Assembly: GCA_958295835.1 (NCBI GenBank)
Contig: OY282378.1
Span: forward strand, 4,179,694 to 4,243,693
Direction of reading: 5' to 3'
DNA length: 64,000 nucleotides
From: an uncultured Gammaproteobacteria bacterium
GTDB lineage: Bacteria > Pseudomonadota > Gammaproteobacteria > HK1
The position numbers and the translations under genes were made by a program. The notes under the pieces are model-generated. The model was not told where the DNA came from. It did no database searches and saw only the letters and a list, made by a program, of their open reading frames with translations. Shown here piece by piece: positions 1 to 8,490 of this stretch. Each line of letters opens with the position of its first letter. Positions within the stretch are counted from its first letter, which is position 1.

Positions 1-240
1 GCCGCGGCGGGAAAGATGGAGAAGTGCAACTTCTGCCAGACCCCGGGGCGCGAACGCCCGCTGCACCTGCCGCGCGCGTGCGAGGAGATCTGTCCCACCG
101 GCGCGATCCGTTCCGGCCCGATGACCGAGCTCGCGAGGCTCGGCCGCGAATCCGCCGCGGCCCGGCTCGGCTCCATGCAGGGGTTGCCGGGGCTGATGAT
201 TCAAGCCCAGCAGTCGTTTGGGTCCGGAGGCGCCGACTGA
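1..240 (+). CDS. 4Fe-4S ferredoxin-type subunit, C-terminal part
   Basis: The reading frame is open from the first base, so the N-terminus lies outside the window. The visible 79 residues contain KCNFC and, about 17 residues later, CEEICPTGA. This is the Cys pattern of a 4Fe-4S cluster in the electron-transfer beta subunits of molybdopterin oxidoreductases (DMSO reductase, formate dehydrogenase or tetrathionate reductase type). Such a subunit passes electrons from the catalytic subunit to a membrane partner. Only one full cluster motif is visible and the partner subunits are not, so the substrate cannot be told. No other real plus-strand gene follows for several kilobases, so it probably ends its operon. 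Confidence 0.7.
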   Translation, partial: AAAGKMEKCNFCQTPGRERPLHLPRACEEICPTGAIRSGPMTELARLGRESAAARLGSMQGLPGLMIQAQQSFGSGGAD

Positions 241-242
241 AG

Positions 243-414
243 CGATCGCGAAGGTCGCGAGCGCGATGGCGCTTTGAATGCCGGCCACCCATTGCAGGGT
301 ATCGAGGCGGCTGTCCAGTCGATCGATGTCGTTCTTCGTGGCGAGGTCGCCGGCAGGCTCGCGCATCGTGTCGATGATGGCTTCGGCCTGCTTCGCATCG
401 GCAAAATCCTCGCC
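243..414 (-). pseudogene. DUF1640-like coiled-coil protein remnant
   Basis: On the minus strand this stretch reads as a short copy of the protein encoded just upstream at 590-862. It has a helical start (ADAKQAEAIIDTMREPAG), a DLATKNDIDRLDSRLDTL heptad-like segment and a hydrophobic tail (IQSAIALATFAIAS). No start codon precedes it in frame and the frame runs on past the expected end. I read it as a decayed paralogue of the DUF1640/CCDC90-like family. It could also be a fragment left by recombination between the two copies. Confidence 0.45.
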
Positions 415-418
415 CTGC

Positions 419-505
419 ACCAAGTTCGGGCACCGGATGCTCTATCTCGGCGCGGACCTGAACGCATGGTTGGACGCGCGGCGCGTCGAGCCTCGCGCCG
501 AGTGA
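419..505 (+). pseudogene. HTH_17/excisionase-like C-terminal remnant
   Basis: The plus frame ends with TKFGHRMLYLGADLNAWLDA followed by RRVEPRAE and a stop. This matches the second half of the small helix-turn-helix domain of AlpA/excisionase-type proteins, where a K-x-G-RR-x-x-Y/F core is followed by a D-L-x-x-W-L helix. The first half of the domain (recognition helix and MerR-like start) is missing. The upstream sequence is antisense to the DUF1640-like remnant, so this is a truncated gene. Its position about 600 bp from tRNA-Asn would fit a dead integrated element, but no integrase is visible. Confidence 0.45.
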
Positions 506-589
506 CGTTGCACTCGAACCATATCAGGGAAGTACGGGGGCGGGGTGCCGGCCGCCTGCCTTTGGCCGGGGTGTTCCGTGGGCCGGCTG

Positions 590-862
590 TCAGGCACCGG
601 TGCCGATCGGGAAGCGGATGAGTACGCCAGGGATGATGACGACGGCACCGGCGAGCGCAACCGCCCACTTCACGAGGCGATTCTCGCGTTCGATGAGCCG
701 CGTTTCGAGATCGGCGAGCTTGGCGTCAAGGTGATCTTTCGTCACGAGTTCGCCTTGTCCGTTGCGGATGGCCCCGGCGATAGCTTCGGCTTGGCTGCGG
801 TCGACCCCGGCCGATTCAAGCTTGCGGGCGGCGGTGAGGGTGTCGAACGTGCTCGCGGTCAT
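590..862 (-). CDS. DUF1640-like coiled-coil membrane protein
   Basis: A 90-residue protein. The N-terminal half (TASTFDTLTAARKLESAGVD) is typical of bacterial DUF1640/CCDC90-like proteins. A charged coiled-coil stretch follows at about residues 40-65 (LDAKLADLETRLIERENRLV), then a single C-terminal membrane segment (WAVALAGAVVIIPGVLI). Proteins of this kind are small membrane-anchored coiled coils with no agreed function in bacteria. The ATG at 862 is the only good start. A decayed paralogue lies downstream at 243-414, so the locus once held at least two copies. Confidence 0.7.
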   Translation of the reverse strand: MTASTFDTLTAARKLESAGVDRSQAEAIAGAIRNGQGELVTKDHLDAKLADLETRLIERENRLVKWAVALAGAVVIIPGVLIRFPIGTGA

Positions 863-1073
863 GCTGGCGCCCCTTGGGATGAACTTGGTCCGCTTGACGA
901 TACCACCAAAAGTCCGTCAGGACCGGGACAGGTATCCGGGTATCATCGAAGCTCGACTCGGGAATGTAGCGATGGCAGACACTGACTGCCGAGGCTGTCG
1001 GCGCTGGCGGCCGGAAACGATTGACGAGCGGCGCGGCGAAATCGCTGAGATCTTCCTGAGTCGCTGTTTTCTT

Positions 1074-1149
1074 TGGCTCCCCGGGACGGGCTCGAACCGC
1101 CGACCTAGTGATTAACAGTCACCCGCTCTACCGACTGAGCTACCGGGGA
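1074..1149 (-). tRNA. tRNA-Asn (GTT)
   Basis: A full cloverleaf is visible on the minus strand. The acceptor stem TCCCCGG pairs with CCGGGGA, the D arm follows, the anticodon GTT lies opposite 1114-1116, and the T arm carries GGTTCGAGCC. The CCA end is encoded (opposite 1074-1076). Length is 76 nt including CCA. Confidence 0.96.
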
Positions 1150-1351
1150 ATGAGGGGCGGCGTATGCTACGCGCCGCACGGGAGGCGGTCAATGAAATAG
1201 TCTTGCCGAACGTTCATCGCCGGCACGCAGGACGCCTGCGGCACACTCGACGAACCGACCCGAAAGGATGGTGAACCGTCCGTCGAGCACCGTCGGCGAT
1301 CGGCATCTCGACGTACGGAACGTCGATCCGGTTCGGTGTCGCGTGCGAACG

Positions 1352-2845
1352 TCAGCGTAGCGCCGAGGCGCCGACGGCGGCCCGCGCCGCCCACAGCGAC
1401 CAGGCGATCGAGACCGCCGACAACCCAAGGAAGAGCAGGCTGAACGGGGAGGTGAAGAAGACGGTGACGTCGCCCTGCGAGCCGGTCAGGGCCACGCGCA
1501 GGTGCTCTTCGAGCTGCCGCCCGAGGACCAGCGCGAGCAGCATCGGCACCACCGGGACATCGAGCCGGCGCATGGCGATCCCGAGCAGGCCAAAGCCGAG
1601 CATCACGTAGACGTCGAAGAAGGAATTGCGCAATGCGTAGCTCCCGACCACACAGAGCACCGCGATCAGCGGCATCAACAGGGCGCGCGGGGTGCGCAGC
1701 AGCTTCACGAACAGCCGCACGCCGAGCAGCGCGATGACGACGTTGAAGACGTTCGCGAAGAAGAACGTGAAGATCAGCCCGTAGGCGAAGTCCGCGCGCT
1801 CGATGAACAGCATCGGGCCAGGGGCGAGCCCGTGCACGAGCAGGGCGCCGATGAGGATCGCGGTGACCGGATCGCCCGGGATCCCGAGGGTCATCATCGG
1901 GATCAGCGCGCCGCCGGTGACCGCGTTGTTGGCCGACTCCGGCGCGGCGACGCCCTCGACCGCGCCCGCGCCGAACTCCTCGGGCCGGCGGCAGAGCTTC
2001 TTCGCGTAGTCGTAGCTGATGAACGCCGCGATCGGTCCGCCCGCGCCGGGGAGGATGCCGAGGAAGGCGCCGGTCGCGGAGCCGATCGATACCGGCAGGC
2101 GCATGCGTAGCAGATCACCCGGGCGGGGGAGCACCCGCCCCACGGACCGTTGGGTCCAGCCGGGCGAGGCTTCGCCGGCGTGCAGGTTCTCGATGAGCTG
2201 CGGGATCGCGAACAGCCCGATCAGGGCGGTCAGGAAGTGGATGCCGGAGAGCAGATCGGCGTCTCCGAAGGTGAAGCGCGCGGTGCCCATCACGGGGTCC
2301 TGCCCGACCGAGACGATGAGCAGCCCGAGGACGGCCGACAGCAGCCCCTTCACCAGCGAGCGCGCGGCGAAGCTGCAGATCACCGTCAGGCCGAACAGTG
2401 CGACGGCGAAGAGATCCTGTGCCCGGAACTCCAGGGCGAGGTCGGCGAGGCTCGGGGAGATGAAATACAGGCAGGCGAAGCTGAACAGGCCGCCGGCGAA
2501 GCCGGCCGTGATGGAGATCCCGAGCGCGCGTCCCGGCTCGCCGGCCCGGGTCATCGGGTAGCCGTCCAGCGCGGTGGCCGACGCCGACGGGGTGCCGGGA
2601 ATGTTGAGCAGCACGGCGGAGAAGCTGCCTCCGGTCATCCCCGCCACGTAGAGCCCGAGCAGCAGGGCGATGGAGACGTTCGGCTCCAGCACGAAGGTGA
2701 GCGGCAGGACGATGATGATGCCGCTGCTGATCGTGAGCCCGGGGATCATGCCCACGACGAGACCGAGCACGACCCCGGCCGCGGTCGCGCCGAGGCTCGA
2801 AGGCAGCACGGCCTGCGCGAGGCCCTGCAGGACGTCTTCGTTCAC
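1352..2845 (-). CDS. tctA: Tripartite tricarboxylate transporter TctA subunit
   Basis: This is the large multi-pass permease of a TctABC transporter, which moves carboxylates supplied by a periplasmic binding protein. The 497-residue product has about a dozen hydrophobic segments. Family blocks seen are GMIPGLTISSGIIIVLPLTF, GGSFSAVLLNIPGTPSA and GGALIPMMTLGIPGD. I place the start at the GTG whose first bases overlap the stop of tctB (GTGA overlap). The open frame extends upstream of it but reads the tctB region out of frame. Translation is therefore probably coupled to tctB. Usual TctA length is about 500, so this copy looks intact. Confidence 0.9.
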   Translation of the reverse strand: MNEDVLQGLAQAVLPSSLGATAAGVVLGLVVGMIPGLTISSGIIIVLPLTFVLEPNVSIALLLGLYVAGMTGGSFSAVLLNIPGTPSASATALDGYPMTRAGEPGRALGISITAGFAGGLFSFACLYFISPSLADLALEFRAQDLFAVALFGLTVICSFAARSLVKGLLSAVLGLLIVSVGQDPVMGTARFTFGDADLLSGIHFLTALIGLFAIPQLIENLHAGEASPGWTQRSVGRVLPRPGDLLRMRLPVSIGSATGAFLGILPGAGGPIAAFISYDYAKKLCRRPEEFGAGAVEGVAAPESANNAVTGGALIPMMTLGIPGDPVTAILIGALLVHGLAPGPMLFIERADFAYGLIFTFFFANVFNVVIALLGVRLFVKLLRTPRALLMPLIAVLCVVGSYALRNSFFDVYVMLGFGLLGIAMRRLDVPVVPMLLALVLGRQLEEHLRVALTGSQGDVTVFFTSPFSLLFLGLSAVSIAWSLWAARAAVGASALR

Positions 2846-3320
2846 GGCAGCTCGATCCGGCCGGCGGGCAGGATGATCTGGAAGCCGTGGCGGAATAGCA
2901 CGAAGACGAGGATCGGCACCACCAGCGCGCAGATTCCGAGCAGCCACCACCGCCGCTCGCCGAACAGCGCCATGAGCACCGCGAAGAAGGGGACGGTGGC
3001 GGCGAGGAAGCCGACCGCGGGCAGAGCGAGCGTGTAGACCACGAATGCGCCGAGCGCCGCGGCGCCGCGGCGCCGCGGCCGTGGCCGTGGCCGGATACGA
3101 TGCCGGGTTCCACCTCGGTTTGCGAGGGAGAACGCCGTAGCGCCCGGACGAGCAGGGCCATGGCCAGCGCGAGCAGGGACACGGTGACGATCCAGGGGAA
3201 GAACCGCGGCCCCGGCGTGTTCGGCATCGCGCGTTCGGGCAGGCCGGCGGTCAGCCAGCCGTAGCCGATGCCGAGCGCGATCAGGGCGACGGCGGCGATC
3301 AGCTCACGTCGCGCGTGCAT
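2842..3320 (-). pseudogene. tctB: TctB subunit gene with a one-base frameshift
   Basis: This is the small four-helix subunit of the transporter. The first part (about 80 codons from the ATG at 3320) has a TctB N-terminus: a membrane segment, then RAMPNTPGPRFFPW and a second membrane helix. The second part (FVVYTLALPAVGFLAATVPF to the stop at 2842) is the TctB C-terminal half but lies in another frame. The two frames cross inside a GC-only repeat (roughly 3050-3095, cgccgcgg units). The gene is one base short (or two long) of being open. Total length if repaired is about 159 residues, normal for TctB. Either the gene is broken or the sequence has an error in the repeat. Confidence 0.8.
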
Positions 3321-3420
3321 GGATCGGTGAGGGCGGTTGCGGGTGCGTCGTCAGGCCGGTTGTCGGAGACCGCGGACGAGCGAGGCTTCACCTGACGAGC
3401 CGGCGAGCGGGTGGCGTGAC

Positions 3421-3442
3421 GGCGGGCTTCGTCCTGCCCGCC
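3421..3442 (-). terminator. GC-rich hairpin between tctC and tctB
   Basis: GGCGGGC at 3421-3427 pairs with GCCCGCC at 3436-3442, leaving an 8-nt loop. It lies just after the tctC stop (minus strand) and before tctB. There is no T-run. A stable hairpin here could slow 3' decay or partly terminate, giving more binding protein than membrane subunits, as is common in binding-protein operons. That role is inferred. Confidence 0.4.
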
Positions 3443-3463
3443 CTCACTCCCGATCACCGCCGT

Positions 3464-4468
3464 TCAGTTGGTTTTCGACTGGTAGAGCCCCGCGTCCTTC
3501 ATGATCCCGACGATCTTGTCGTCCTCGGCCGCGAGCAGCGCGTCGAAGCCGTCGCCGACCATCGGCTCGACGGTGAAGCCCTTCTCCTTCGCGAGTTTCA
3601 TGAAGGCGTCCGACTGCGCCGCCTCGACCATCGCGTCGGCGAGCGTCGCCTTGATCGCGCCGGGCGTTCCCTTGGGCACGGAGAGGCTGCGGAACAGGTC
3701 GAGCTCCGCCGCGTAGCCGAGCTCGGCGGTGGTCGGCACGTCGGGGATGACGGCGTTGCGCTCCCGGCTCGGCACCGCGAGCAGGCGGATCTTCTTCGCC
3801 TGGCTCAGCCTCACCGCGCCGGTCAGCGGCGCGACCATCGCGTCGGCCTCGCCGCTCAGCACCGAGGCGTTGCGCCGCTTGATGCCGACCGGGAGGTGCA
3901 CGATCTCGCACCCTGCGGCCTTCGCGATCGCGATCGCCGCGAGGTGGGTCGCGCTGCCGGTGCCGGAGTTCGCCACCTTCAGGGCGCCGGGGTTGGCGCG
4001 GCAGTCATCGACGAAGTCGTCGAAGGTGCTCCAGCGCGAGTCGCCCTTGACCGCGAAGGGCATCGGCTGCCACTCGACGCGGCCGAGGTGATCGAGCGCG
4101 TCGTGCTTGAAGGGGACGTTGCCGATGTTGGTGGTGGTGAGGATCGAGGTGGACGCCCACGCGACCGTGTAGCCGTCCGGCGCCGCGTTCTTCACGTAGG
4201 TGTAGGTGACCGCGCCGCCCGCGCCGGGCTTGTTGACCGGCACCACGTTCACGCCGAGGTGCTTGCCCATCTCCTTGGCGAGCAGGCGGCCTTCGATGTC
4301 CGCTCCGCCGCCGGCGCCGAAGGGGATGATGAACTCGATCGGCTTCTGGGGGTACTCGGCGAGCGCCGGCGGGGAGAGGGAAAGCCCCAAGCCCAGTGCG
4401 GCAGCCATCCCGGCGGCGATCCGCCCGAAGGCACGGCGGCGATTCATCGATCGTCTCATGACTCTCAT
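3464..4468 (-). CDS. tctC: Tripartite tricarboxylate transporter binding protein (Bug/TctC family)
   Basis: A periplasmic solute-binding protein of the Bug family that delivers a carboxylate to TctAB. The 334-residue product starts with basic residues and a hydrophobic signal peptide ending near ALA-EYP. The YPQKPIEFIIPFGAGGGADI block that follows is the family hallmark. VNKPGAGGAVTYTYVKNAAPDGYT and VAPLTGAVRLSQAKKIRLLA are also typical. I chose the ATG at 4468 because GAGGAG lies about 10 nt upstream; the open frame starts 21 codons earlier without a better site. tctB and tctA follow, and a zinc alcohol dehydrogenase precedes it by 73 nt. The ligand cannot be told from sequence. Confidence 0.9.
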   Translation of the reverse strand: MRVMRRSMNRRRAFGRIAAGMAAALGLGLSLSPPALAEYPQKPIEFIIPFGAGGGADIEGRLLAKEMGKHLGVNVVPVNKPGAGGAVTYTYVKNAAPDGYTVAWASTSILTTTNIGNVPFKHDALDHLGRVEWQPMPFAVKGDSRWSTFDDFVDDCRANPGALKVANSGTGSATHLAAIAIAKAAGCEIVHLPVGIKRRNASVLSGEADAMVAPLTGAVRLSQAKKIRLLAVPSRERNAVIPDVPTTAELGYAAELDLFRSLSVPKGTPGAIKATLADAMVEAAQSDAFMKLAKEKGFTVEPMVGDGFDALLAAEDDKIVGIMKDAGLYQSKTN

Positions 4469-4541
4469 TGCTTCGGTTCTCCTCGGGTGCGTGAACGAAT
4501 GGGTGTGAAGCGTGCGCCCGCCGGCGCACACAGGGGGAACG

Positions 4542-5705
4542 TCAGGCCGCGTCCGCCCGGCGGGCGGCGATCGGCGGGTTGCGCACCACGACCTTGATCG
4601 CGTCGCCGATGCGCTCGCGGGCGTGGCGCAACGCCTCGGGCAGCTCCGCCATCGGGAAGGTGTGGGTGTGGATCAGGGTGGCGTCGAAACGCTTCTGGCG
4701 CATGAACGCCTCGGCGCGATGGGTCCCGCTCTTGCCCTCGCCGCGGATCGAGTACACGTAGATGTTGTTTCGCACCAGATGCGCGACATCGACCGGCACC
4801 TTCTCCGAGGGGAAGGCGGCGAGGCAGATCCTGCCGCCGCGGTTGACCATGTAGGCGGCCTCGTTGAGCGCGTTCGCGGCGCCCGAGCATTCGAGCACGT
4901 AGTCGACGCCCTTGCCGCCGGTGATCTCGCGCACGGCCTCGACCGGATCGCGCTCGCGCACGTTGACGACGTGGTCGGCGCCGAGCCGCTTGCCGATGTC
5001 GAGGCGGTTGTCGCGGGTGCCGGTGAGGATCACCGGCTGCGCGCCGAGGGCCTTGGCGACGGCGACGCCGAGCAGCCCGATCGGGCCCGGCCCGGTCACC
5101 ACCACACTCTCGCCCGCGACCAGGCCGCCGAGCTCGGTCAGGCCGTACATCGCGGTGCCGGCGGTGACGACCAGCGTCGCCTCCTCGTCGCTCATGGAGT
5201 CGTCGATCCTGATCAGCGTGTTGACGTGGTTGACGGCGTACTCGCCGTAGCCGCCGTCGGTCGAAAAGCCGTTCGCGCGGTGACCCTTGTCGGCGTTGCC
5301 GTAGTTCATGCCGTAGTTCACGCACGCGGTGTACATGCCCTCGCGGCAGCGCTTGCACCGTCCGCAGCCGGCGTGGATCTCGACCGTCACGCGATCCCCG
5401 ACCGCGAACTCGTCCACCCCCGGGCCGAGCGCCATCACCGTGCCCATGTACTCGTGGCCCGGCGTGAAGCCCTTGTTGAAGGGGAGGCCGCCCTCGATCA
5501 GGGCCGGCGGGCCATGGTCGATGATCTCGAAGTCGGTCGCGCAGATCGAGATCGCGTCGATGTGCACGAGCACCTCGGCGGGGCCCGGCACCATCATCGG
5601 CTTCTCCTCGTACGTGAGCTGGCCGGGATCGCCGAGCACCCAGGCCTTGTACATCCCCGGAATCGGATAGTCGGGATGGGTGACGACGTCTTCGGGCATG
5701 GGCAT
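4542..5705 (-). CDS. Zinc-dependent alcohol dehydrogenase (MDR family)
   Basis: A 387-residue medium-chain dehydrogenase that oxidises an alcohol with NAD(P). Visible features in order: catalytic zinc ligands in ICATDFE and GHEYMGTV; the structural zinc loop CGRCKRC followed by another Cys; and a Rossmann nucleotide-binding block GPGPIGLLGVAVAKALGA. GAGGAGA lies six bases before the ATG at 5705. It precedes tctC on the same strand by 73 nt, so the four genes probably form an operon in which the imported compound or its derivative is oxidised. The closest relatives I recall are threonine/sorbitol dehydrogenase-like members, but the substrate is unknown. Confidence 0.85.
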   Translation of the reverse strand: MPMPEDVVTHPDYPIPGMYKAWVLGDPGQLTYEEKPMMVPGPAEVLVHIDAISICATDFEIIDHGPPALIEGGLPFNKGFTPGHEYMGTVMALGPGVDEFAVGDRVTVEIHAGCGRCKRCREGMYTACVNYGMNYGNADKGHRANGFSTDGGYGEYAVNHVNTLIRIDDSMSDEEATLVVTAGTAMYGLTELGGLVAGESVVVTGPGPIGLLGVAVAKALGAQPVILTGTRDNRLDIGKRLGADHVVNVRERDPVEAVREITGGKGVDYVLECSGAANALNEAAYMVNRGGRICLAAFPSEKVPVDVAHLVRNNIYVYSIRGEGKSGTHRAEAFMRQKRFDATLIHTHTFPMAELPEALRHARERIGDAIKVVVRNPPIAARRADAA

Positions 5706-6122
5706 GGGCTGTCTCCTCGCCGGAGTGGCGAAATCGGTGGATGGCCGGAGGCGGCGGAGCGGCGGGCGAAGCCGGCCGGATCAGCCGGACCGACCCGATC
5801 GAATGGTCCGGTCGGCCAGATCGCCGCTGTTCAATCGTCGCTGCTCAGGGGCGCCGACTCGCGGGCGGTTGTTGCCGGGAACGCGGCACGACTCCCGTCG
5901 TTCGAAACGGCCGATTCGGGCATTTCATTGGAACGGCTCGCCCGCGTCAATGGATTTCCGGCTGCGCGCCCGGACGTCATGCAAAAATAACCTTTGAATT
6001 AAAGGAGTTACGTATGATTTCGAAGCCGAAACGAATCCCGAAACCTGAGTTAGAATATGGTGCCTTCAGGCTGGCCGGCCACGGCCGGCAACCCTCCACT
6101 GTGTCCAGGCGGTGGTGCGTCC
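5706..6122. other. Divergent intergenic region upstream of uvrB
   Basis: 417 bp between the alcohol dehydrogenase (leftward) and uvrB (rightward), with no credible gene. An AT-richer stretch at about 5985-6060 probably carries the uvrB promoter. A short frame starts at ATG 6014 behind AAAGGAG but runs out of frame into uvrB and has no recognisable product. I see no CTGT-N8-ACAG-type LexA site. Confidence 0.5.
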
Positions 6123-8147
6123 ATGAGCACTCGATCCCTCGCCGTCGTCTCCGACTTCGCTGCCGCCGGCGACCAGCCCGCCGCGATCGATCGGCTCATC
6201 GAGGGGATCGGGGCCGGCCTCGCCCACCAGACCCTGCTCGGTGTCACCGGCTCCGGAAAGACGTTCACGATGGCGAAGGTCATCGAGAGGGCAGGGCGGC
6301 CGGCTCTGGTGCTGGCGCCCAACAAGACGCTGGCCGCGCAGCTCTACGGCGAGATGCGCGAGTTCTTTCCCCACAACGCCGTCGAGTACTTCGTCTCCTA
6401 TTATGACTACTACCAGCCGGAAGCCTACGTCCCCTCGACCGACACCTACATCGAGAAGGACGCATCGATCAACGACCACATCGAGCAGATGCGGCTGTCG
6501 GCCACGAAGGCGCTGCTGGAGCACGGCGACTGCATCATCGTGGCCACCGTGTCCTCGATCTACGGCCTCGGCGATCCGGTCGCGTACCACGGGATGGTCC
6601 TGCACCTGATCCGGGGCGAGATCGTCGACCAGCGGTTCATCCTCCGGCGCCTTGCCGAGATGCAGTACGCGAGGAACGAGGTCGAGCTGCATCGCGGGAC
6701 GTACCGGGTGCGCGGCGAGGTCATCGACGTGTACCCGGCGGAGTCGGAGAAGGACGCGGTGCGCATCGAGCTCTTCGACGACGAAATCGAGCACCTGAGC
6801 CATTTCGATCCCCTGACCGGGGAGGTCGCGCGCCGCGTGCCGCGGCTCACGATCTATCCCAAGAGCCACTACGTCACGCCGCGCGAGCGGGTGCTGGAGG
6901 CCATCGAGGCGATCAAGGAGGAGTTGATCGAGCACCTCGCGGTGCTCCGCGGCGAAAACAAGCTCGTGGAAGCGCAACGCCTGGAGCAGCGGACCCGGTT
7001 CGACATCGAGATGATGACCGAGATCGGCCACTGCAAGGGAATCGAGAACTACTCGCGTTTCCTCTCGGGCCGCCGCCCCGGCGAGCCGCCGCCGACCCTG
7101 TTCGACTACCTCCCGCCCGATACGTTGCTCTTCATCGACGAAAGCCACGTGACCGTGCCGCAGCTCGGGGGCATGTACCGCGGCGACCGCTCGCGCAAGG
7201 AGACCCTGGTCGAGTACGGGTTCCGGCTCCCGTCGGCACTCGACAACCGGCCGTTGCGGTTCGACGAGTTCGAGCGGCTCTCCCCCCAGACCATCTTCGT
7301 GTCCGCGACGCCGGGATCCTACGAGGATCGGCACGCGGGGGAGGTGGTCGAGCAGCTCGTCCGCCCCACCGGGCTCGTCGACCCCCACGTCGAGGTGCGC
7401 CCCGCATCGACCCAGGTGGACGACCTCCTCTCCGAGATCCACTGCCGCGCCGACGCTGGCGAGCGGGTGCTCGTGACCACGCTGACGAAGCGGATGGCCG
7501 AGGATCTCACCGACTATCTCGCCGAGCACGGGGTACGGGTGCGGTACCTGCACTCCGACATCGACACCGTCGAGCGGGTCGAGATCATCCGCGATCTGCG
7601 TCTCGGCGAATTCGACGTGCTGGTCGGGATCAACCTGCTGCGCGAGGGGCTCGACATGCCCGAGGTATCCCTGGTCGCGGTGCTGGACGCCGACAAGGAA
7701 GGGTTCCTGCGCTCCGACCGCTCGCTGATCCAGACCATCGGAAGAGCGGCCCGCAACATCAACGGCGCCGCGATTCTCTACGCAGACAGCGTGACCGGCT
7801 CGATGCAGCGCGCGATCGACGAGACGAACCGGCGACGGAGGAAGCAAATCGAGTTCAACGAGGCGCACAGGATTACACCCAAGGGGATCCGCAAGGCGGT
7901 CGCGGACATCATGGAAGGCGCACGCGCCGGGGCGCCGCGGTCGCTGCGCCGTCTTGCAAAGGTCGCGGAACCACTCGGCGAGTACGCGGCGATGACGCCT
8001 TCGATGCTCGCCGCACGCCTGCGCAAGCTCGAGCAGCAGATGTACCGGCACGCTGGAAATCTCGAATTCGAGGAGGCAATCATGGTACGCGACCAGATAC
8101 GGGAGCTGCGGGAACATGGACTGGCGGCCGCAGCCGGCAACGATTGA
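6123..8147 (+). CDS. uvrB: UvrABC system protein B
   Basis: The damage-verifying subunit of nucleotide excision repair. It is loaded by UvrA, opens the helix at a lesion and recruits the nuclease UvrC. The 674-residue product has Walker A (GVTGSGKT, residues 40-47), the beta-hairpin YYDYYQPEAYVP (93-104) that inserts between strands, helicase motifs (LLFIDESHVTVPQ, VSATPGSYE, GINLLREGLDMPE, QTIGRAARN) and the C-terminal UVR domain (LEQQMYRHAGNLEFEEAIMV) that binds UvrC. The frame is open 22 codons further upstream, but the family N-terminus starts at the ATG at 6123. Length is normal. Confidence 0.97.
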   Translation: MSTRSLAVVSDFAAAGDQPAAIDRLIEGIGAGLAHQTLLGVTGSGKTFTMAKVIERAGRPALVLAPNKTLAAQLYGEMREFFPHNAVEYFVSYYDYYQPEAYVPSTDTYIEKDASINDHIEQMRLSATKALLEHGDCIIVATVSSIYGLGDPVAYHGMVLHLIRGEIVDQRFILRRLAEMQYARNEVELHRGTYRVRGEVIDVYPAESEKDAVRIELFDDEIEHLSHFDPLTGEVARRVPRLTIYPKSHYVTPRERVLEAIEAIKEELIEHLAVLRGENKLVEAQRLEQRTRFDIEMMTEIGHCKGIENYSRFLSGRRPGEPPPTLFDYLPPDTLLFIDESHVTVPQLGGMYRGDRSRKETLVEYGFRLPSALDNRPLRFDEFERLSPQTIFVSATPGSYEDRHAGEVVEQLVRPTGLVDPHVEVRPASTQVDDLLSEIHCRADAGERVLVTTLTKRMAEDLTDYLAEHGVRVRYLHSDIDTVERVEIIRDLRLGEFDVLVGINLLREGLDMPEVSLVAVLDADKEGFLRSDRSLIQTIGRAARNINGAAILYADSVTGSMQRAIDETNRRRRKQIEFNEAHRITPKGIRKAVADIMEGARAGAPRSLRRLAKVAEPLGEYAAMTPSMLAARLRKLEQQMYRHAGNLEFEEAIMVRDQIRELREHGLAAAAGND

Positions 8148-8198
8148 CGCGGTGCTTGCGGGCGTCCATGCGACTCGGTATCGTCCGCAGTGCTCAGC

Positions 8199-8273
8199 AG
8201 GCGCGTAGCTCAGTGGTAGAGCACCACGTTGACATCGTGGGGGTCGGTGGTTCAATCCCACTCGCGCCTACCA
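8199..8273 (+). tRNA. tRNA-Val (GAC)
   Basis: The acceptor stem AGGCGCG (8199-8205) pairs with CGCGCCT (8263-8269). The anticodon GAC is at 8231-8233 and the T arm has GGTTCAATCCC. The CCA end is encoded at 8271-8273. Length is 75 nt. Confidence 0.96.
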
Positions 8274-8412
8274 CATGCATGATGACGCCTTTCCGACGAA
8301 ACGCAGCTTGAGTCTCCACCGCACCGCCAGTAAGATCTTCCGATCAGTCCCCGCATCGGGGCGGGATTACGTGCGGATCGATTCTCCGCTCGATGCCGGC
8401 GGATAAGGAGGC

Positions 8413-8457
8413 GGGAGGAGAGGCGGCCGGGCGAGAACGCCCGACGCGTTTCCTCCC
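8413..8457 (+). promoter_or_regulatory. Leader hairpin upstream of infC
   Basis: GGGAGGA (8413-8419) can pair with TCCTCCC (8451-8457). Inside it CGGGCG (8428-8433) pairs with CGCCCG (8438-8443) around an AGAA loop. The structure sits 34 nt before the infC start and overlaps a purine-rich stretch. It has no T-run, so it is not a standard terminator. It may be part of translational or L20-type control of the infC operon, which is only an inference. Confidence 0.4.
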
Positions 8458-8490
8458 CGAACGTCCACGCAATTTCAGGAGACGCGAGAG

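Noticed and set aside
1189..1351. Degenerate gene tail after tctA (reads TVLDGRFTILSGRFVE on the minus strand)
   Set aside because: Looks protein-like for about 30 codons, but no family could be recognised and neighbouring frames give equally plausible pieces.
5985..6122. LexA-controlled uvrB promoter
   Set aside because: No CTG-N10-CAG site could be found in the upstream region.
6014..6406. Short frame with AAAGGAG before ATG 6014
   Set aside because: It continues out of frame through uvrB into an Arg-rich sequence; the good ribosome site is probably chance.
6066..8261. A 731-codon open frame antisense to uvrB and tRNA-Val
   Set aside because: It mirrors uvrB codon by codon, covers a tRNA, and has no recognisable domain. 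Long antisense frames are expected in DNA this rich in GC.
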